This document shows positions 25,148 to 32,686 of a stretch of DNA of 64,000 nucleotides, one piece after another (the stretch's first letter is position 1; every line of letters starts with the position of its first letter). The DNA lies in assembly GCF_040227235.1 (NCBI RefSeq), contig NZ_JBELNZ010000001.1, positions 434,001 through 498,000 of the forward strand, written 5' to 3'. Made by a program: the position numbers and the translations under genes. Below the pieces are notes generated by a model. That model did no database searches. It was not told the DNA's origin and saw only the letters and a program-made list of their open reading frames with translations. This DNA comes from Parafrigoribacterium_A soli (GTDB lineage: Bacteria > Actinomycetota > Actinomycetes > Actinomycetales > Microbacteriaceae).

Positions 25148-26427
25148 TAGCCCTTAAAGCGGGGGAAGGCGCTGCGACCGGCGTAGACCGCGGCCTCGGC
25201 GAGCTCTTCCTCGATGCGCAGGAGCTGGTTGTACTTGGCGACGCGCTCGCTGCGAGCCGGGGCACCGGTCTTGATCTGGCCGGAGTCGGTCGCAACAGCG
25301 AGGTCGGCAATCGTGGTGTCTTCGGTCTCGCCCGAGCGGTGCGACAGGATCGCGGTGTAGCCGGCGCGCTGGGCCATGGCCACGGCATCCAGCGTCTCGG
25401 TGAGCGTGCCGATCTGGTTGACCTTCACCAGGATCGAGTTGCCCGCGCCGAGCTCGAGGCCCTTCTTCAGGCGAACCGGGTTGGTGACAAAGAGGTCGTC
25501 GCCGACGATCTGCAGCTTGTCGCCGAGCTCAGACGTGAAGTGCTGGTAACCCTCCCAGTCGTCCTCCTGCAGCGGGTCTTCGATCGAGACGAGCGGGTAG
25601 TTCGCCGCGAGGTCGGCGAAGTATGCCGTGAGGTCGCCGGCCGAGAGCTGCTTGCCCTCGAAGTGGTACGAACCGTCCTTGTAGAACTCGGATGCGGCGA
25701 CGTCGGTCGCGAGCGCGATGTCACTGCCGAGCGTGAATCCGGCCTGACCGATCGCCTCTGCGATGAGGTCGAGCGCCACGCGGTTGCTCGACAGGTCGGG
25801 GGCGAAACCACCCTCGTCGCCGAGGCCGGTGGACAGTCCCTTGCTCTTGAGCAGCGACTTGAGCGAGTGGTACGTCTCGACGCCCCAGCGCAGCGCCTCG
25901 CTGAAGCTCTCCGCGCCGAGCGGCACGATCATGAACTCCTGCACATCGATGTCGTTGTCGGCGTGGGATCCGCCGTTGATGATGTTGAGCAGCGGAACCG
26001 GCAGGGTGTGCGCGTTCGGGCCACCGACGTAACGGAACAGCGGCAGGTCTGCGGAGTCCGCAGCGGCCTTGGCGACGGCGAGCGAGACGCCGAGGATGGC
26101 GTTAGCGCCGAGACGCTTCTTGTTGTCGGTGCCGTCGAGCGCGATGATCGCGGCGTCGACGAGGCGCTGGTCGCTCGCCTCGAAGCCCTCGATGGCCGGG
26201 CCGATCTCGTCGAGCACGGCGGAGACTGCCTTGAGCACACCCTTGCCGCCGTAGCGGGCCTTGTCGCCGTCGCGCAGTTCGTAGGCCTCGAAGGCGCCGG
26301 TGGATGCGCCGGACGGAACAGCCGCACGTGCGACGATGCCGTCATCGAGCAGCACCTCGACTTCGACGGTGGGGTTGCCCCTGGAATCAAGAATCTCGCG
26401 AGCGCCTACTGCCTCGATCAAAGCCAC
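25147..26427 (-). CDS. eno: Enolase (phosphopyruvate hydratase)
   Basis: 426 residues with the standard signatures: ILDSRGNPTVEVEV at the N-terminus, SGASTGAFEA, the metal ligands in SIEDPLQEDDWEG, and ILVKVNQIGTLTETLDA followed by SHRSGETEDT around the catalytic lysine region. It interconverts 2-phosphoglycerate and phosphoenolpyruvate in glycolysis. The start is GTG 26427 with AAGGAG upstream. The length is normal. Downstream lie ftsB, DUF501 and the protease on the same strand. Confidence 0.98.
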   Translation of the reverse strand: MALIEAVGAREILDSRGNPTVEVEVLLDDGIVARAAVPSGASTGAFEAYELRDGDKARYGGKGVLKAVSAVLDEIGPAIEGFEASDQRLVDAAIIALDGTDNKKRLGANAILGVSLAVAKAAADSADLPLFRYVGGPNAHTLPVPLLNIINGGSHADNDIDVQEFMIVPLGAESFSEALRWGVETYHSLKSLLKSKGLSTGLGDEGGFAPDLSSNRVALDLIAEAIGQAGFTLGSDIALATDVAASEFYKDGSYHFEGKQLSAGDLTAYFADLAANYPLVSIEDPLQEDDWEGYQHFTSELGDKLQIVGDDLFVTNPVRLKKGLELGAGNSILVKVNQIGTLTETLDAVAMAQRAGYTAILSHRSGETEDTTIADLAVATDSGQIKTGAPARSERVAKYNQLLRIEEELAEAAVYAGRSAFPRFKG

Positions 26428-26520
26428 GGATGGTCTCCTTTTATCTTCTTGCGTTTCACTAAGCCGTTGGTCATCCTACTCGGGGGCGGTGACCACTCCC
26501 GATGCGGTAGTTTGTGCCCG

Positions 26521-27813
26521 CTACTCCCCCGCCGGAGCCTGTTCGAGCGGTCGGAATTCGAGCTCATCGATGCTGGTCGTCGACGCCGTCACGGTGGCGA
26601 GGCTGCCGAATCCGGATGCCGCAAGCTGCTCCAGAAGCGGCTTCAGGTTGCGAGGCCTGCGTTCCAGTCGCACGCGGCGTCCACCGGGCGCGCCGGCGGC
26701 GAGCAGCGCGGACTTCAAGGCCAGCAGTGTCGGCGGGGCGACATCCGCGTCGTAGAGGAGGACCACCGCATCCGTCGCCTCTGCCTGGGAAAGGTGCACG
26801 AGGTCGAGGATGCGTTCGAAGCCGATCGAGAAACCCGCGGCCGGAACGTCGGTGCCGAGGAAGCGGCCGACCATGCCGTCGTAGCGTCCGCCGCCGCCGA
26901 GCGAGCTCGTGGAGGATGGGTGCGCGATCTCGAAGATCGTGCCGGTGTAGTAGCCCATGCCGCGCACGAGAATCGGTGAGAAGACGACGTGCGCCTGGGG
27001 CAGCGCGTCCCGAAGTGCGCGCAGCTCGGCGTAGACGTCGAGGTCGAGCCAGGCGGGTGCCGCCGCGGTGTCGAGCGACCATCCATCGTCGGCGAGATCC
27101 GTGAGCTCACCGCCGAGCAGCACGCTCGCGATGAGTTCGGCGTCTCCAAAGCCGAGCTCGGCCAGTTCGTCAACGACGCCCTGCACGCCGATCTTGTCTT
27201 CCTTGTCGAGGGCGATGAGCACGCGCTCGGAGTTCTCGGGGTCGATCTTCCAGTACCGCAGCAGCGAGTGCAGAATGCGGCGATCGTTGACGCGTAGCGA
27301 CCAGCCCTCGATGCCGAGCGCGTCCATGGTGTCGGCCGTCGCCCCGAGCAGTTCGACCTCGGCGAGCGATCCGGCCTCGCCAATGATGTCGATGTCGCAC
27401 TGGAGGAACTGGCGGTAGCGGCCCTTCTGCGGTCGTTCGGCTCGCCACACCGGCGCGATCTGAATCGAACGGAACACCGACGGCAGCTCGGCGCGGTGCG
27501 TGGCATAGAAGCGAGTGAGCGGCACGGTGAGGTCGAATCTCAGGCCGAGGTCGGCGAGGTCGAGAGCATCGTTCGCGGCGTGCAGGTCGTCGGCCGTCAG
27601 TCCGCGCTTCAGCACGCCGAAGGCGAGCTTCTCGTTGTCTCCGCCAAGCCCCGCGTGCAGCCGGGACGAGTCCTCCATGACGGGGGTCTCGATCTCGTCG
27701 AAGCCGTGCGCGCGATAGACCGAGCGGATGACGGAGAGCACGCGTTCGCGGCGCTCCTTCTCCTGGGGGAGAAAGTCGCGCATGCCGCGCGGGGGATTTA
27801 CCAAACGTGCCAT
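26521..27813 (-). CDS. hisS: Histidyl-tRNA synthetase
   Basis: 430 residues from ATG 27813. Class II motifs are visible: motif 2 FRSIQIAPVWRAERPQKGRYRQFLQCDID, the histidine loop RGMGYYTGTIFE, and motif 3 SLGGGGRYDGMVGRF followed by GFSIGFERI. A C-terminal anticodon-binding domain follows. The sequence begins with NPPRGMRDFLPQE, a normal HisS start; the longer open frame upstream is antisense-like and lies in another gene. It charges tRNA-His. The TetR-family gene follows upstream with a 25-base gap. Confidence 0.97.
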   Translation of the reverse strand: MARLVNPPRGMRDFLPQEKERRERVLSVIRSVYRAHGFDEIETPVMEDSSRLHAGLGGDNEKLAFGVLKRGLTADDLHAANDALDLADLGLRFDLTVPLTRFYATHRAELPSVFRSIQIAPVWRAERPQKGRYRQFLQCDIDIIGEAGSLAEVELLGATADTMDALGIEGWSLRVNDRRILHSLLRYWKIDPENSERVLIALDKEDKIGVQGVVDELAELGFGDAELIASVLLGGELTDLADDGWSLDTAAAPAWLDLDVYAELRALRDALPQAHVVFSPILVRGMGYYTGTIFEIAHPSSTSSLGGGGRYDGMVGRFLGTDVPAAGFSIGFERILDLVHLSQAEATDAVVLLYDADVAPPTLLALKSALLAAGAPGGRRVRLERRPRNLKPLLEQLAASGFGSLATVTASTTSIDELEFRPLEQAPAGE

Positions 27814-27838
27814 ACCCCGATTGTTCCACGGCCGCGGA

Positions 27839-28474
27839 CTACGCTTCGGCGCTGCCTTCCAGCACGGATTCGAACTCGCCCACGTCGGGTACCAGCGCAC
27901 GAATGCGCTCGGAATAGGAGCGGAGTACCCGCTCGAATGCTCTCGTCGCCGCCAACTCGTCTCGGTTGACGATGAGATCGTGCTGCAGGCCGTACATCGT
28001 GTTCGTGATGACGCGCGCCTCGACGTCCGCATCCGCGGCAGGGATGCCCATCGCGAGCAGGGCATCAAGGCCGGCACTGTGCCACAGCTGGAAGACCTTG
28101 GGGGTAATGGGGTCCTCCCCCGGGTCCTGGGCCTCGAGCATCGAGGCCTCGAACTCGAGTCGCTGCAACTGTCGGTTGCGCGGCTGCAGGAACCACTCCC
28201 ACGACTCCCTGAGATTCCGCAGGTGGGCGGCAAGATCCCCCGTCTCGGCGGCGACCGATTCGACTACCACGTTCTGGCGCGTAGTGATCGCTCGTACAAT
28301 CTCATGGAGCAATTCGGCACGGCTGCCGAACTGATAGACCAGCGTGTATGTGCTCACACCGAGGGCAGAGGCGAGACTGCGGAAGGAGAGGGTTGCGAGC
28401 GGCTGATCGAGCAGGTGTTCGACGATCTGTTCGAGCAGCGCAGGGCGCCTCTCGGGATCCGGAGTGCGCGCCAT
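27839..28474 (-). CDS. TetR-family regulator upstream of hisS
   Basis: 211 residues from ATG 28474. The N-terminal HTH runs ALLEQIVEHLLDQPLATLSF and RSLASALGVSTYTLVYQFGS, a TetR-type DNA-binding domain; the C-terminal ligand domain is helical. No Shine-Dalgarno is visible before the ATG. Directly upstream is an AT-rich region with an imperfect 26-base palindrome at 28486-28511, which is a good candidate for its own operator. Target genes unknown; the gene may autoregulate. Confidence 0.9.
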   Translation of the reverse strand: MARTPDPERRPALLEQIVEHLLDQPLATLSFRSLASALGVSTYTLVYQFGSRAELLHEIVRAITTRQNVVVESVAAETGDLAAHLRNLRESWEWFLQPRNRQLQRLEFEASMLEAQDPGEDPITPKVFQLWHSAGLDALLAMGIPAADADVEARVITNTMYGLQHDLIVNRDELAATRAFERVLRSYSERIRALVPDVGEFESVLEGSAEA

Positions 28475-28485
28475 AACATAAACAT

Positions 28486-28511
28486 AACGTACGTTTGCAC
28501 AAACGACCGTT
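28486..28511. promoter_or_regulatory. Imperfect palindrome, probable TetR operator
   Basis: The arms AACGTACGTTTG and CAAACGACCGTT match at 10 of 12 positions across a 2-base spacer, 11 bases upstream of the TetR ATG, in an unusually AT-rich patch. It overlaps the rightward promoter-like hexamer TTTGCA. Confidence 0.6.
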
Positions 28512-28522
28512 ATTGTTATACT
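28494..28522 (+). promoter_or_regulatory. Rightward promoter-like hexamers divergent from the TetR gene
   Basis: TTTGCA at 28494-28499 and TATACT at 28517-28522 with a 17-base spacer. It would transcribe a short region with a 33-codon open frame (ATG 28532, stop 28633) ending in a hairpin at 28615-28645. No known product. Confidence 0.4.
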
Positions 28523-28614
28523 CAGAGACATATGCACGCAGGCCGTAAAGCGTCGGGGCTTGGCCGCCTGCATAATGCACGTGTGATGCAGCATCGCATC
28601 GGCACGATCAAACC

Positions 28615-28645
28615 GGGTCAGCCGGTCGGGTAAACCGGCTGCCCC
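28615..28645. terminator. GC-rich hairpin between mazG and the TetR gene
   Basis: The stem CAGCCGGT/ACCGGCTG is extended by GGG/CCC around a short loop. It lies 45 bases after the mazG stop on the minus strand, and at the end of the short rightward open frame. The T tail is weak in both directions. Confidence 0.5.
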
Positions 28646-28689
28646 TGGTTGGGTATGGCTCTTTCACTGTGAAATTTCCAGCGAAATAA

Positions 28690-29430
28690 TCATGCCGAAC
28701 CTGGTGCCCTCTCTATTCGGGTTAGAGGGGGCACCGCTTGTTTAAGCCGTATTCCGCGCGCTTCGGCCCCGCGGATGTCGTCCTGCAGTCCGCGCAGCGC
28801 CGTGCGCAGCGCGCGTTCGGAGTCGAGGCCGTTCTGCTTCGCGGTCGAGACGATCGAGAGCAGAAGCGCGCCAAGCTGGGACTCGTCGTGTGCTGTGGGC
28901 GCGGCAGCGGCATCCGCGGGTTTTGCGATCGTCACGCCGAGCTTGCCCGCCTTGCCGAGCAGTTTGTCGGCGAGCGCGAGCGCGGGCATGGACTGGGGCA
29001 CACCGTCGAGCACGCTCGTGCGATGCGGCTTGTCTGCCTTCTTGAGTTCGTCCCACACGGCGACGACGTCGTCCCCGGTCTGGATGTTCATGGCCTGCTG
29101 CGCCGCCAGGTCGCCGAAGACGTGCGGATGCCGGCTCACCATCTTGGACGTCATGCGTTCGGCGACATCCTCGAGGCTGAAGTTCTCGCCGGTCGTATGC
29201 GCGGCGATGTCGGCATGGAATACGACCTGGTAGAGCACGTCGCCGAGCTCCTCGATGAGCTCATCGCGGTCGCCGGTCTCGATCGCGTCGACCAGCTCAT
29301 ACGTCTCTTCGACGAGGTACTGCACGAGGGAAGCGTGGGTCTGCTCGGCGTCCCACGCGCAGCCGCCCGGGACCCGCAACTGGTGAAGCACGTCGATGAG
29401 TTCTTCGAGCTTCGGATACCGCGGTGTCAT
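28690..29430 (-). CDS. mazG: MazG nucleoside triphosphate pyrophosphohydrolase
   Basis: 246 residues from ATG 29430. The MazG domain is clear: LHQLRVPGGCAWDAEQTHAS, EETYELVDAIETGD and EELGDVLYQVVFHADIA, the acidic residues that bind magnesium. MazG hydrolyses aberrant or excess NTPs. The C-terminal tail after DDIRGAEARGIRLKQA overlaps a stem-loop in the DNA (28703-28735). A longer open frame upstream lies in the MFS gene and was rejected. The MFS stop is four bases upstream. Confidence 0.92.
   Translation of the reverse strand: MTPRYPKLEELIDVLHQLRVPGGCAWDAEQTHASLVQYLVEETYELVDAIETGDRDELIEELGDVLYQVVFHADIAAHTTGENFSLEDVAERMTSKMVSRHPHVFGDLAAQQAMNIQTGDDVVAVWDELKKADKPHRTSVLDGVPQSMPALALADKLLGKAGKLGVTIAKPADAAAAPTAHDESQLGALLLSIVSTAKQNGLDSERALRTALRGLQDDIRGAEARGIRLKQAVPPLTRIERAPGSA
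28703..28735 (-). other. Stem-loop inside the 3' end of mazG
   Basis: GGTGCCCTCT pairs with AGAG..GGCACC, with two unpaired G bases, around an 11-base loop. It encodes the last part of MazG (near residues 231-241), so it is a coding-region hairpin rather than a simple terminator. Confidence 0.55.
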
Positions 29431-29434
29431 GAAC

Positions 29435-30871
29435 TCATCCTGCCACCGGCTCCTCGGCGAGCTGCGGTTCGCGGCGGGGCATGGCGAGTGCCGCCACAAG
29501 CGTGGCCCCTGCGGTGATGAGGACCGCAATGAAGACGGCGGATGCTGCGCTCTCGATTGTGGCGACATCCGCTTGGTCGCCGCCGCGGTTGACGACGATC
29601 GAGTTGGCGACAGCGCCGAAGATGGCGACGCCGACCGCGCTGCCGATGGACCGCGCGAACATGTTGGTACCGGTGACGACTCCGCGTTCGCCCCAGCCAA
29701 CGCTCGACTGGGCGAGGATGATGCTCGGCGTGGCGACGAGGCCGAATCCGAGGCCGATGACGAAGCATCCGGTGGCGACAATGATGAGGTTCGGTGTGAG
29801 GGCGAAGACGGCGAGCACGATCGCTCCGAGGATGACGAGTGCCATGCCGATGAGCGCCGTGTTGCGGAAGCCGATCCGCAGGTAGATGCGGCCGGAGAGC
29901 GACGCCGAGATGGGCCAGCCGATCGTGAGTATGGCGAGGGTGAGGCCGGCGACGATCGGGGCTGCGTCGAGTGCGCCTTCGAGGTAGGTGGGCACGTAGG
30001 AGGTGAGGCCGATGAGAATGGCCCCGACTCCGAGGGAGATGAGCGTCGTGGTGAGCAACAGCCGCCGGGAGAACACCCACAGCGGCAGCACCGGTTCTGC
30101 CGCGCGTCGCTCGGCGAAAACGAATGCGACGAGCAGGATGCCGCCGACCGCGAATGCCCCGATGCTCTGCGGTGAGTTCCAGGCCCAGCCCTGCCCGCCT
30201 TCGAGCACGGCGAGGATGAGCAGGCTGAGGGATGCGGTGAGCAGCGCCGCTCCGAGGTAGTCGATGCGGTGCTGGCGGTGCTCGACTTTTTCGTGGAACG
30301 ATCGCAGCAGCATCCAGGCGGCGAGGATGCACAGGGGCACGTTGACGAAGAAGATCCAGCGCCAGCTGAGGTATTGCGAGAAGACTCCGCCGAGGGTGGG
30401 GCCGACGACCGCGGAGATTGCCCAGACGCTCGCAAGGTAGCCCTGCACCTTTGCGCGTTCGGCGATCGTGTAGATGTCGCCGGCGATGGTGACGGCCATC
30501 GGCTGCACCGCGCCGGCGCCGAGGCCCTGGAGGGCGCGGAACGCGATGAGGGCCGGCATGCTCCAGGCGAATCCGCTGAGCACCGAGCCGAGGAGGAAGA
30601 GGCCGATTCCGATGAGCACGATCGGCTTGCGGCCGATGACGTCGGACAGCTTCGCGTAGACCGGCACCGATACCGCCTGGGCGAGCAGGTAGATGGAGAA
30701 CAGCCAGGGGAAGGCCGCGAATCCGCCGAGGTCTTTGACGATCGAGGGGACGGCGGTGGCGAGGATGGTCGAGTCGATGGCCACGAGCCCTGTGGTGAGC
30801 ATGAGGGCGATGAGGATCGGCCCGCGCTCGGAGCGGAAGCCGACGCTGGTCGTGGGGGTGGGTGAGCTCAC
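29435..30871 (-). CDS. MFS drug-type transporter (DHA2/EmrB-QacA subfamily)
   Basis: 478 residues from GTG 30871 with about fourteen membrane segments, the DHA2 size class. The motif C region is TTGLVAIDSTILATAVPSIV, the A motif VYAKLSDVIGRKPIVLIG, and RALQGLGAGAVQPMAVTIAGD is the typical motif B. It is probably a proton-driven multidrug exporter; substrates cannot be read. Four bases from mazG, so the two are likely cotranscribed. It is the last normal-composition gene before the AT-richer island on the right. Confidence 0.9.
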   Translation of the reverse strand: MSSPTPTTSVGFRSERGPILIALMLTTGLVAIDSTILATAVPSIVKDLGGFAAFPWLFSIYLLAQAVSVPVYAKLSDVIGRKPIVLIGIGLFLLGSVLSGFAWSMPALIAFRALQGLGAGAVQPMAVTIAGDIYTIAERAKVQGYLASVWAISAVVGPTLGGVFSQYLSWRWIFFVNVPLCILAAWMLLRSFHEKVEHRQHRIDYLGAALLTASLSLLILAVLEGGQGWAWNSPQSIGAFAVGGILLVAFVFAERRAAEPVLPLWVFSRRLLLTTTLISLGVGAILIGLTSYVPTYLEGALDAAPIVAGLTLAILTIGWPISASLSGRIYLRIGFRNTALIGMALVILGAIVLAVFALTPNLIIVATGCFVIGLGFGLVATPSIILAQSSVGWGERGVVTGTNMFARSIGSAVGVAIFGAVANSIVVNRGGDQADVATIESAASAVFIAVLITAGATLVAALAMPRREPQLAEEPVAG

Positions 30872-31379
30872 GGTGTCCTTTGGTCTTGTGGCTCAACCAT
30901 TGTGCACCGGGCGGGATTCCCGCGCGGCCGACTCGTAGTGGCGGCAATCATCCGGCAAGCCGCTGCGGTTCGGGCACGGGCAGTCGTCCGCCGCGTCGTG
31001 GGGTGCGATGGATGTCGACGGTGGAGGGTGGGACGAACTAGGTGCGCTTCTGTGAATTCGGCGACCATCAGCAGCTTAGCCACGCACCCCTGTCATATGG
31101 TTCGGCGAGCACGATGCGTTGAGCAGACCGTTTGCCGCGACCGACCATCTGGGTGTTGCCACCAAGCACCACAGGATCAACTGAGGGTCGACCGCGAAGT
31201 GTCTGGTTGTTGTGCGCGAGATGGCCTGATTGACACCTTCGCCGACGCCGCGGGACAGTGATTTCAAGATCGTTGGCACGACGCCTCGCATGAATAGTCG
31301 GTAGCGCCGGATGGGAATTCACCGACTTCAGCAGCAATTAGATAGCGTCACTACCAAGCAACTATCAATGGAGTCCCCC
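30872..31379. other. 508-base gap with no convincing gene, left border of the AT-richer island
   Basis: I see no complete gene. Short open frames occur on both strands. On the minus strand near 31076-31291 one reads like a fragment (SLSRGVGEGVNQAIS, HFAVDPQLILWCLVAT), possibly the decayed end of a transferred gene, but I cannot name it. Base composition falls toward the right, where the restriction-like island begins. The 5' leader of the MFS gene lies at the left end. Confidence 0.5.
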
Positions 31380-31622
31380 ATGGCAAGAATTCGCTCGATG
31401 ACCAAGAATTCCGGATCTGGAAAGGTCCATCCAACGGAGGTCGATGCTGAATGGTCCATCGTTACCGACAACGATGGGGCGCCATTATTGCAGATATCGA
31501 CTTTCGGTTCCGACGCGCGGGCGTCGCTACCAAAGGTAAGCCAAACGATTCAGCTAGACGCCGCCATGGCGGGACTACTTCAGAAAGCTCTGACCACAAC
31601 GTTCGGCACAGACATTACCTAG
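31380..31622 (+). CDS. Small protein of unknown function, convergent with the nuclease gene
   Basis: 80 residues from ATG 31380, with GGAG six bases upstream. The sequence is compact and coding-like: a basic N-terminus (MARIRSMTKNSGSGK), then a predicted beta/alpha module with DAEWSIVTDNDGAPLLQIST and KVSQTIQLDAAMAG. No membrane segment or cysteine. It ends 89 bases from the end of the nuclease gene on the other strand and shares the low GC of the island. I think similar small proteins accompany such modules in other actinobacteria, but I cannot name a family. Confidence 0.7.
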   Translation: MARIRSMTKNSGSGKVHPTEVDAEWSIVTDNDGAPLLQISTFGSDARASLPKVSQTIQLDAAMAGLLQKALTTTFGTDIT

Positions 31623-31711
31623 GGACGCCTGCAAAGAATTGTCCTATGTCGTTAATGCGCTGGGATAAGAACTGAGCACTGAAGCGGCGCGCTTATTTGA
31701 GTGCTTTGAGG

Positions 31712-32686
31712 TCAGGCTAGAAGGCTACCGAGACTGACGTCTGCAACCGCGCACTCCCGGGAGATATCGACCGAGAAGACTACGTCACTGATCGCCGCAT
31801 TCTTTGGTACCGCCACTCGTGGAATATTTTGCGCTTCCACGAGAGCCAGCGGCGCGGCCCCGCTCGGAGCAAATCGGAAGTCTGACGTCGCTTCCAAATC
31901 CCCGGCCACGACCTCGAGTGCCTTGCGTGCGACCTGCGCCTTCTCTGCAGGCGGCAGCGAGTTCAGTAGAGCGATCAGCAAATCCGAAATGGAGGACCCG
32001 GATGCGTCACCGACAACCACTATTGAAGCGATCCAGGTGGGTTTGGGCTGCACCTCGAGCTGCGCAAGACTGAAGCGATGAGTCCGGGTCTGGCGCTCGG
32101 TGGTCTTCACCTCGATTCGAGCATTCTCAAGCGAAAAATCGAACCTGGCCGTCGCGTCCATGTGCCATGCCTTGGCTAAGCGCAACGGGTTAGACACTTG
32201 GCTCATTAGCCATAGTTCGCCCCACAGGCCGACAACCTTCTGGCGTGGAACAACCCGCCGGACTGCAAACAGATCCAGGAAATCGTCTAAGAAGACTGTC
32301 AGTTCTTGGCGGGAGGGTGACTGTGACAGCGACCCGAGGAGTATGCCAGCCAGCGTTCCAAACGCGGTGATTAATTCGGGATGGCCGCGTTCAAGGACCA
32401 CTGCGGCAAACGACGCCTCGATATTCTCCGCCGGTTCATCTGAGGAAAGTGCGAACACTCCCCCCGAACTTATCCGCAGCGCATTTAGCCGCCGCTCGGC
32501 TATGTGTACTGGTTCATCCAGGCTGATTAGTAAGTAATAGTCTCCTGCCTCCGACAACGCAAACAGAGCGTCTGCCCGGCCCGGAACCCATGCCGCGGGC
32601 ATGACGCCTGTGCCTCGGGTAATCCGCCGGCTCAGCCCCTCAAAGGCATCACTTGCGAATTCGGCAATCGCGAACACGTCAGTCAT
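31712..32686 (-). CDS. PD-(D/E)XK-motif nuclease-like protein of the Z1/MORC module
   Basis: 324 residues from ATG 32686. The restriction-endonuclease-fold signature is visible: GLWGELWLM (153-161, conserved acidic residue), ARFDFS with Asp183, and the catalytic E-x-K in ARIEVKTTER (IEVK at 191-194). This is the PD-(D/E)XK family often found beside Z1 proteins (DUF4420 type). It would be the DNA-cleaving subunit. ATG 32686 lies inside the end of the Z1 gene and overlaps its stop by eight bases (ATGACTGA); the open frame further upstream is buried in Z1. Confidence 0.85.
   Translation of the reverse strand: MTDVFAIAEFASDAFEGLSRRITRGTGVMPAAWVPGRADALFALSEAGDYYLLISLDEPVHIAERRLNALRISSGGVFALSSDEPAENIEASFAAVVLERGHPELITAFGTLAGILLGSLSQSPSRQELTVFLDDFLDLFAVRRVVPRQKVVGLWGELWLMSQVSNPLRLAKAWHMDATARFDFSLENARIEVKTTERQTRTHRFSLAQLEVQPKPTWIASIVVVGDASGSSISDLLIALLNSLPPAEKAQVARKALEVVAGDLEATSDFRFAPSGAAPLALVEAQNIPRVAVPKNAAISDVVFSVDISRECAVADVSLGSLLA

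Noticed and set aside
26521..28233. 570-codon start for HisS
   Set aside because: The extension lies in the TetR gene and is arginine- and serine-rich; the synthetase begins at 27813.
30902..31261. 119-codon plus-strand reading in the gap left of the island
   Set aside because: Cysteine- and arginine-rich without family likeness or ribosome-binding site; described only as part of the gene-poor gap.
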